A stretch of DNA of 58,866 bases from Actinomycetota bacterium (GTDB lineage Bacteria > Actinomycetota > Thermoleophilia > Gaiellales > Gaiellaceae), in NCBI GenBank assembly GCA_005883355.1, contig VAXG01000075.1:1-58866 (forward strand), written 5' to 3'. Positions 51,858-58,866 of this stretch are shown here, in pieces. The position numbers and the translations under genes are program-made. The notes below the pieces were generated by a model. It made no database searches. It saw only the letters and a program-made list of their open reading frames with translations, and was not told the origin of the DNA. Position 1 is the stretch's first letter; each line of letters opens with the position of its first letter.

Positions 51858-52955
51858 TTGGCGACTTTGTACGACACGCTCGGCGTGAAGAAGGGCGCCT
51901 CGGCGGACGAGATCAAGAAGGCTTACCGGAAGCTCGCCGCCAAGTACCACCCGGACAAGAATCCGGGTGACGCCGCTGCGGAAGAGAAGTTCAAGGAAGT
52001 GCAGAACGCGTACGACACGCTCTCCGATGGGGAGAAGCGGAAGCAGTACGACACGTTCGGCACGGCCAACGGCCGGCGGACTACGGGGTTCGATCCGCGC
52101 GACTTCGGCGGCGGCAATTTCACGATCAACGACCTCGGCGATCTCGGCGACCTGTTCGGTGGGATCTTCAACCGCGGCCAAGGTGCGCGTGCGCGCCGGC
52201 CTCAACCCGAGCGCGGCGCCGACATCGAGATCGCGGTGAGCCTGTCGTTCGAGGACTCCCTCCGCGGGCTCGAGACGAAGATTCCCGTCGAGGTGACGAC
52301 GGCCTGCCGCGAATGTGGCGGCACCGGTGCGGAGCCGGGGACGTCACCGGTGATCTGTCCAGAGTGCAACGGTCGCGGAGTCGTCTCGGAGAGCCAGGGG
52401 CTGTTCGCCCTGTCGCAGCCGTGCCCGCGCTGTCGCGGGAACGGCACTGTCGTCGAGAAGCCGTGCAAGAAGTGCAAGGGCTCGGGTCGTGAGCGCCGCA
52501 CGCGGCGCTACACCGTGAAGATTCCGGCCGGCGTCAAGGACGGCACGCGGATTCGGTTGAAGGGAAAGGGTGAGATCGGCGAAGGCGGTGGGCCTGCGGG
52601 CGATCTCTTCGTCGTCACGCGCGTGGAGCCGTCGAAGAGGTTCGAGCGGCGCGGCGCGGATCTCGTCATCGAGGTGCCCGTCGCGTACACGGAGGCCGCA
52701 CTCGGGGCGACGGTCGAGGTTCCGACCCCGTACGGGGAACGTGTGTCGCTGAAGGTTCCGGCCGGGACGCAGGACGGCCGACAGTTGCGCATCCGCGGCC
52801 ATGGCGCGCCGAAGCTGGATGGGAGCGGCAAGGGCGACCTGATCGCGCGGCTGCGCGTGAGCGTGCCGAAGAAGCTGTCGAAGAAGGAGCGCGAGGCGCT
52901 CGAGGAGCTGCAGAAGCTTTCACACGACGATCCGCGGGAGGCGTTGTTCTCGTGA
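51858..52955 (+). CDS. dnaJ: Chaperone protein DnaJ (Hsp40)
   Basis: 365 aa, TTG start. J-domain with [23 protein letters not shown]. Then a Gly/Phe-rich stretch ([16 protein letters not shown]). The four zinc-finger CxxCxGxG repeats are [24 protein letters not shown] and CKKCKGSG. C-terminal substrate domains include [20 protein letters not shown] and [19 protein letters not shown]. All features of a type I DnaJ are present. It overlaps the downstream small membrane-peptide gene by 4 bases. Confidence 0.96.
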   Translation: MATLYDTLGVKKGASADEIKKAYRKLAAKYHPDKNPGDAAAEEKFKEVQNAYDTLSDGEKRKQYDTFGTANGRRTTGFDPRDFGGGNFTINDLGDLGDLFGGIFNRGQGARARRPQPERGADIEIAVSLSFEDSLRGLETKIPVEVTTACRECGGTGAEPGTSPVICPECNGRGVVSESQGLFALSQPCPRCRGNGTVVEKPCKKCKGSGRERRTRRYTVKIPAGVKDGTRIRLKGKGEIGEGGGPAGDLFVVTRVEPSKRFERRGADLVIEVPVAYTEAALGATVEVPTPYGERVSLKVPAGTQDGRQLRIRGHGAPKLDGSGKGDLIARLRVSVPKKLSKKEREALEELQKLSHDDPREALFS

Positions 52956-53065
52956 AGACCGCCGCGATCGTCCTTGTAAGCGTCGGCACCGTCGGCGTCC
53001 TCGTGACGTTCGTGATCATGCGTCGTAAGCTCGAAGCGCTGCGGCGATGGAAAGACGGCGACTGA
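52952..53065 (+). CDS. 37-residue membrane peptide between dnaJ and hspR
   Basis: GTG 52952 overlaps the dnaJ stop (GTGA), and its stop overlaps the hspR ATG (TGATG), so it is coupled on both sides. Sequence: [20 protein letters not shown] then [17 protein letters not shown]: one transmembrane helix of about 20 residues and a strongly basic cytosolic tail. It resembles no known heat-shock component. Position in the operon makes coexpression with DnaJ and HspR almost certain if it is translated. Confidence 0.6.
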   Translation: MKTAAIVLVSVGTVGVLVTFVIMRRKLEALRRWKDGD

Positions 53066-53433
53066 TGGACGACCGTCCGCGCTACATGATCTCCGTCGCC
53101 GCCGACCTCGTCGGCATGCATCCACAGACGCTCCGGATCTACGAAAGCAAGGGATTGATCCGCCCGAGGCGCACGGCCGGCAATACGCGGCTGTACTCCG
53201 AAACGGACATCGAGCGCCTGCGCCTGATCCAACAGCTGACCAACGACCTCGGTCTCAACCTGGCCGGGGTAGAGCAGGTGCTGCAGCTGCAGGACGAGGT
53301 GCAGCGGATGCGGCGAACCCTGGACCGGATGGAGCGTGAGATGCGCGAAGCGGTCAACAAGGTGCATCGCCAGTACCGCCGCGACCTCGTGCCGTGGACA
53401 CCGCCCCGCGACCTGATTCCGACGCGTCGCTAA
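53065..53433 (+). CDS. hspR: Heat-shock repressor HspR (MerR family)
   Basis: 122 aa from ATG 53065. MerR-type winged helix: [47 protein letters not shown] and [13 protein letters not shown] coiled coil ([21 protein letters not shown]) follows, then a basic C-terminus. In other actinobacteria HspR with DnaK as co-repressor turns off dnaK and clpB operons. The operator consensus is not found here, so the binding site may be different. Confidence 0.93.
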   Translation: MDDRPRYMISVAADLVGMHPQTLRIYESKGLIRPRRTAGNTRLYSETDIERLRLIQQLTNDLGLNLAGVEQVLQLQDEVQRMRRTLDRMEREMREAVNKVHRQYRRDLVPWTPPRDLIPTRR

Positions 53434-53436
53434 TGG

Positions 53437-53559
53437 CCACGTCCCGGTGTCGGACACCAGCCGTTCGAGGAGTCGCGCCCGAGACGTGGTCACGGTGCGG
53501 TGCGGTTTTGCCCCGCAGGCGGACCTGGTCCCAAGACCCACGTCCTGGTGTCGGACACC
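53437..53559. promoter_or_regulatory. Repeated 22-bp palindrome-containing element in the hspR-clpB spacer
   Basis: CCACGTCCyGGTGTCGGACACC occurs at 53437-53458 and 53538-53559, 101 bp apart and differing at one position. Each contains the inverted repeat GGTGTC/GACACC. An inverted CCACGTC is at 53483-53489. Possible operators for clpB, but could also be genome-wide interspersed palindromes. The spacer (53434-53593) holds no gene. Confidence 0.55.
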
Positions 53560-53593
53560 GTGACGAGAGTGTGACGAACAATCCACAGGTGAC

Positions 53594-56058
<2,465 letters not shown>

Positions 56059-56062
<4 letters not shown>

Positions 56063-56454
56063 AGCTCGACGTCGTCGAAGAAGTCGGCGCCCTCCTGCTC
56101 GGGCGGAGCGCCGTAGATGTAGAGGACGAGCTCTTCGTCGCTCTCGTTCCGCACCTGCAGCGGTGTTCCCGGCTCGACCGCGACGACGCTCTCCGGGCCG
56201 ACGTCGATGCGCTCGTACGGATCGCCGAGGAGCATCGTCAGCCTGCCCGAGATGACGACGAAGACCTCCTCCTGCACCTTGTCGGCGTGTCGCCGGCCCC
56301 GCGTTCCCGCGGGATAACGCCAGACGCGGCCGCGCGAGTGCTGTAGCCCTGCGGCTGACGTCACGTCCGCGGCCCGGCGGGGCTGCTGTCCTTCAGCACC
56401 AGGAGGACGGTCCTCCCATTCCAGCTTCGACGCGTCTGCGACGTGGTAGGCCAT
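56059..56454 (-). CDS. Cupin-domain protein (131 aa)
   Basis: A cupin barrel: [29 protein letters not shown] (motif 1, with His missing at the usual second position and replaced by Ala-Asp), [31 protein letters not shown] (motif 2). The metal site therefore may be reduced. Begins [13 protein letters not shown]. Stop codon overlaps the clpB stop (CTAG). The binding partner or function is unknown. Confidence 0.75.
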
Positions 56455-56469
56455 AAACGGATCATAAAA

Positions 56470-56495
56470 AAGGGCCGCTCCCCACGGCGGCCCTT
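56470..56495. terminator. Intrinsic-type hairpin between divergent genes
   Basis: AAGGGCCGC/GCGGCCCTT perfect 9-bp stem with an 8-base loop; six As precede it and a CT-rich run follows. On the minus strand it would be followed by T6, like an intrinsic terminator, but sits 5' of the cupin gene. It may end transcripts coming from the right, or plus-strand read-through from clpB. Confidence 0.6.
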
Positions 56496-56574
56496 CTCTC
56501 TCTGTATTGCGGCTGATCGGATCCTGACCCGGGAATGTTTGGTGATCGTGAGCGTTCCCTGAGAAAATCTGGAC

Positions 56575-57192
56575 GTGGGTCTCTACAACGCTGCCAGCCG
56601 CAGGCTCCAGGACCGCTTCGACACCAGGCGCCTAGCCGACCGGATCGAGGAGCGGATCGTTCACGACCGGATCGACGACGGCGACCGCGACTTCATCGAG
56701 GCGCGCGACATGTTCTTCATCGCGACGACCGACGAGGAGGGGAATCCGCAGTGCTCGTACAAGGGCGGCGAGCCCGGCTTCGTCCGCGTGCTCGACGACA
56801 AGACGATCGCCTTCCCGCTCTACGACGGCAACGGGATGTATCTGACCGCCGGGAATCTCGTCGCGACGAAGCAGGTCGGCCTGCTGTTCATCGACTTCGA
56901 GGGACGGAAGCGGATGCGGTTGAACGGCGTCGCGTCCGTCGACGACGCCGATCCTCTGCTGTCCGAGTACCCAGAGGCACAGCTCGTGGTTCGCGTCAGC
57001 GCCACCGAGGTCTTCCCCAACTGCCCGCGCTACATCCATGAGTACAAGCTGGTCAAGCGGTCGCGCTTCGTACCCAAGGCCGAGTGCGAGACGCCTGTGC
57101 CGCAGTGGAAGCAGAGCGACTGGGCCCATGACGTGCTGCCCGAGAACGACCCGGCCAACGATCCGTCGCGCGAGGTGATTCCGCGCGGGTGA
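56575..57192 (+). CDS. Pyridoxamine-5'-phosphate-oxidase-like flavin-binding protein
   Basis: 205 aa, GTG start. The split-barrel flavin-binding fold is recognisable from FIEARDMFFIATTDEEGNPQCSYKGGEPGFVRVLDDKTIAFPLYDG (shown as motif order only), TAGNLVATKQVGLLFIDFEG and MRLNGVASVDDADPL. The C-terminal CPRYIHEYKLVKRSRFVP is typical of MSMEG_3356-type proteins. It probably binds FMN or F420 and acts as an oxidoreductase. It diverges from the cupin gene and has no partner in an operon. Confidence 0.8.
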   Translation: MGLYNAASRRLQDRFDTRRLADRIEERIVHDRIDDGDRDFIEARDMFFIATTDEEGNPQCSYKGGEPGFVRVLDDKTIAFPLYDGNGMYLTAGNLVATKQVGLLFIDFEGRKRMRLNGVASVDDADPLLSEYPEAQLVVRVSATEVFPNCPRYIHEYKLVKRSRFVPKAECETPVPQWKQSDWAHDVLPENDPANDPSREVIPRG

Positions 57193-57281
57193 GGAATGGC
57201 CGGGCGGCCGCGCCCGGGCACGAGTCACCGATGTCGTCGGTCGACGGCACGGTGACCCAGGCGGTGATTGCGGTCGGGCTT

Positions 57282-57593
57282 CTAGCCGAGCTGCGTTCGC
57301 ATAGCGCGGATGAGCGCGCCTGCGTAGCGCATGCCTTCGGTGTCAGGCTCGCGGCCCAGGAAGCGCCAGCGGCGCTGCTCGTACCAGAGGCAGGCGCGCA
57401 GCTCCTCCAGGGTTCGCGGGACGTCGCCGGTCCGTCGCCAGCGCGCGAACGCATCGCTCGCAGCCTCGCTGCAGAGGTCGCGGTCCCGTGGTGCAAACGT
57501 CACGGCGAACTTCGCGTAATCGCTCCACTCTCCGTAGCCGTTCGGTAGATCGGTCTCCCGCAGCTCCCCCGTTTGGATCTGCATGGCGTACAT
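57282..57593 (-). CDS. Hypothetical protein (103 aa)
   Basis: ATG 57593 has CGGAGGT six bases upstream. Homology is not recognised. The protein has an N-terminal polar part (TGELRETDLPNGYGEWSDYA) and a helical C-terminus (TLEELRACLWYEQRRWRFLG and EGMRYAGALIRAMRTQLG), rich in Arg, Trp and Glu. A hairpin at 57613-57638 lies 20 bp before the start and could act as an attenuator or terminator. The 89-bp gap to the flavoprotein gene (57193-57281) shows nothing recognisable. Confidence 0.6.
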   Translation of the reverse strand: MYAMQIQTGELRETDLPNGYGEWSDYAKFAVTFAPRDRDLCSEAASDAFARWRRTGDVPRTLEELRACLWYEQRRWRFLGREPDTEGMRYAGALIRAMRTQLG

Positions 57594-57612
57594 CTCATAC
57601 CTCCGAAATACG

Positions 57613-57810
57613 CAAAGGGCCGCTGCCGCGGCCCTTTGTGGGAATGGTTTGCCCCTTCGGCCTGCGGCGGGCCTCCGGGGCGACGTACTACGTGTGCTTT
57701 CACTCATAGACGCTCGAAGGCGTCGGATCTTGCCCCAAGTGCCGAGAAATCCCCCTTCAGGGGTACTCGGCCTGTGAAAGGCAAGAGCCGCCCCTGCGGC
57801 GGGCGGCTCT
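57613..57810. ncRNA. Structured noncoding region, candidate small RNA or leader
   Basis: Between the divergent starts at 57593 and 57940 there is no gene. It contains five hairpins. CAAAGGGCCGC/GCGGCCCTTTG (57613-57638) and AGAGCCGCCC/GGGCGGCTCT (57784-57810, followed by TCTGATTGTC) are terminator-like. GCCCC/GGGGC, GACGC/GCGTC and a bulged GCCGAG..CCCC/GGGG..CTCGGC lie between them. CTTTCAC and CTTGCC could each pair with GTGAAAGGCAAG, which would be mutually exclusive. It resembles no family I recognise. The remaining 57811-57939 shows two small hairpins (GAACC/GGTTC and TCACCC/GGGTGA) in front of the nucleosidase gene. Confidence 0.4.
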
Positions 57811-57939
57811 CTGATTGTCGTCGCCACCGCTTATGGGCCTGGGGGGCGGCGAGGCGTTGGGGCTGCAGAGTGAGATGCCGTCGGCCGGGGAACCTTGCAC
57901 CGGTTCACCCTTTGGGGTGACACGGCTACGGTTGCCGGG

Positions 57940-58479
57940 ATGATCCTCGTCGTCGCCGCCACCGAGCGCGAGCTTGCCGGTGCTGTAGGAGCGGCGACAC
58001 TCGCCTGCGGGATCGGCCCGGTCGAGGCGGCCGCCGCGACGGCACGTGCGCTCGCTCGAGGGCAGCGGCCCGCCGCTTTGCTTCATGTCGGCATCGCCGG
58101 GGCGCGTGGGCTTCCGGTGCCTCAGCTCGTGATCGGCTCCGAGGCGGTCTACGAAGACGCAGTCGCTGGTGGGCTCGTGCCGGAGCGGGTCCCGGCGGAC
58201 GCGCACCTCGTCGACGCTGCGCAACGCGCGCTGCCGGACGCGCGCGTCCTACCGATCGGCACGAGCGCGCATGTGGGAGGGACGAGCTTCTGCGAGGTCG
58301 AGGCGATGGAAGGCTTCGCGGTGCTGCGGGCGGCGAGGCTCGTAGGCGTCCCTGCGGTCGAGGTGCGCGCAGTCTCCAACGAGATCGATGAACCCGATCG
58401 AGGGCATTGGCGCTTCGATGACGCGCTCGCCGCGCTGGACGCCGCTCTGCCGAGGCTGATTTCAGCGCTCGACGCATGA
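57940..58479 (+). CDS. mqnB: Futalosine hydrolase/MTAN-type nucleosidase candidate
   Basis: 179 aa from ATG 57940 (the downstream end of the leader hairpins). Nucleosidase fold: ILVVAATERELAGAVG with catalytic Glu, ALLHVGIAGARGLPVPQLVIGSEAVYEDAV, SFCEVEAMEGFAVLRAARLVGVPAVEVRAVSNEIDEP (listed in order), ending in DRGHWRFDDALAAL. The S-N-x-x-D...R-x-x-W ending is the futalosine-hydrolase form rather than the S-D-x-A form of MTA/SAH nucleosidase. Suggests the futalosine route to menaquinone. It is shorter than usual (about 210 aa). Confidence 0.72.
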   Translation: MILVVAATERELAGAVGAATLACGIGPVEAAAATARALARGQRPAALLHVGIAGARGLPVPQLVIGSEAVYEDAVAGGLVPERVPADAHLVDAAQRALPDARVLPIGTSAHVGGTSFCEVEAMEGFAVLRAARLVGVPAVEVRAVSNEIDEPDRGHWRFDDALAALDAALPRLISALDA

Positions 58480-58866
58480 CGCGGGTGTGGTTGCGCGCGG
58501 CGGCGCTCGGCGTGGTCGTGGTGGCTGCCGTCGCGGGCCTGACGGTCTACTTCAGCACGGAGAAGGTTCCGCGCTGCCTCGTGTCGGGGGTGAAGACCTG
58601 GCGACCGCCGTCCGATGGAAAGACGCACCGCTACGAGGTCGTGATCCTCGATCGCTCCGCATGTCTTTTCGACATGGACCACCAACAGCGTCTGGTCGGG
58701 GCGTTGCGTCTCTCGCAGGCTAAGTGGCTCTCCGCGGCCTTGCCTGGGCCATCCGACACGATCCGTGTCGAGGACGTCGGGCAGAAAGTCGCGTTCGTGA
58801 CGCAGCGTGGCCTGCTCGGTGTTCGTGTCTTCGATCTCCGTACGAGCCGAGCGCTCTACGTCACGC
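58476..58866 (+). CDS. Membrane-anchored hypothetical protein (3' partial)
   Basis: ATG 58476 overlaps the nucleosidase stop (ATGA), and the frame stays open to the end of the window. It begins MTRVWLRAAALGVVVVAAVA then GLTVYFSTEKVPRC: one N-terminal transmembrane anchor, followed by an exterior part with paired Cys (RCLVSG and SACLFDMDHQQR). No known domain is recognised. At least 130 aa, probably a gene of the same operon as the nucleosidase. Confidence 0.65.
   Translation, partial: MTRVWLRAAALGVVVVAAVAGLTVYFSTEKVPRCLVSGVKTWRPPSDGKTHRYEVVILDRSACLFDMDHQQRLVGALRLSQAKWLSAALPGPSDTIRVEDVGQKVAFVTQRGLLGVRVFDLRTSRALYVT

Noticed and set aside
57189-57548. 119-codon plus-strand frame after the flavoprotein gene
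   Set aside because: It is antisense to the minus-strand gene at 57282-57593, which has a good ribosome-binding site; no homology on the plus strand.
57613-57810. tmRNA, RNase P RNA, 4.5S SRP RNA or 6S RNA
   Set aside because: None of the universally conserved stretches (tag ORF/TTCGA-CCA end, GAGGAAAGTCC, GGAAGG..AGCA) are present.
57880-57930. c-di-AMP (ydaO-type) riboswitch, suggested by GGGGAACC followed by GGGGTGA
   Set aside because: The remaining conserved parts and overall pseudo-symmetric architecture are not seen, and the element would run into the coding region.

Overview
This is a 58.9 kb window of very GC-rich bacterial DNA with dense, tightly packed genes and many GTG/TTG starts. 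The best guess is an actinobacterium of the Thermoleophilia/Gaiellales type. This rests on the dnaK-grpE-dnaJ-hspR-clpB order, an inositol-phospholipid module (ino1, a pgsA-like CDP-alcohol phosphatidyltransferase, a PAP2 protein), MerR-type HspR and a DUF2630-like protein. No mobile element, integrase, CRISPR array or rRNA was seen. One tRNA gene (Ala, anticodon TGC) is present.

Layout. (1) 1-2.2 kb: the end of a B12-dependent diol/glycerol dehydratase with large and medium subunits fused; the 5' end lies outside the window. (2) 2.4-7.3 kb, minus strand: a molybdenum hydroxylase operon (FAD subunit, 2Fe-2S subunit, and a molybdopterin subunit split into two genes joined by a TAATG overlap), followed by a cupin and two 4-oxalocrotonate-tautomerase-like genes. 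The start region of the last tautomerase gene is tandemly duplicated together with hairpin-forming DNA. (3) 7.4-14.9 kb: maturation factors for such hydroxylases (MoxR ATPase, CoxE-like VWA protein, XdhC), then an SMP-30-type hydrolase, an isochorismatase-fold protein, RidA, an amidase and a metallo-beta-lactamase hydrolase. (4) 15.1-29.1 kb: a VOC protein, then a long run of genes opening with a five-gene Liv-type ABC importer and continuing through a TIM-barrel protein, an isomerase, a class III CoA-transferase, a semialdehyde dehydrogenase, NIPSNAP and Dabb proteins, an SDR, a cupin and a ThDP enzyme. Most of these genes overlap by 4 bases. Regions 1-4 together look like a catabolic island for an imported small molecule, perhaps a nitrogen heterocycle; the substrate cannot be read from sequence.

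(5) 29.2-38.4 kb: rpmE, tRNA-Ala, small proteins, a minimal zincin with a coupled 29-residue membrane peptide, a rhomboid protease, and an operon of a cyclic-2,3-diphosphoglycerate-synthetase-like GTPase, carbamate kinase and ornithine carbamoyltransferase. An M3-like peptidase, YjbQ, an NTF2-fold protein and a secreted phosphoesterase follow. (6) 38.4-41.3 kb: an RlmD-type rRNA methyltransferase and a Tat-exported bicovalent flavoprotein. (7) 41.2-47.4 kb, minus strand: a PAP2 protein, PI-phosphate-synthase candidate, GlsB-like protein, inositol-1-phosphate synthase, a glycosyltransferase fused to a PHP phosphoesterase, a UDG-fold protein, and a membrane protein carrying the complete presenilin-type motif set. 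Two near-identical palindromes precede ino1 and pgsA. (8) 47.5-56.1 kb: moaA, an EamA transporter and the heat-shock operon, with an extra 37-residue membrane peptide between dnaJ and hspR. (9) 56-58.9 kb: a cupin, a flavin/PNPOx-like protein, a hypothetical protein, a hairpin-rich noncoding stretch, a futalosine-hydrolase candidate and a truncated membrane-anchored protein.
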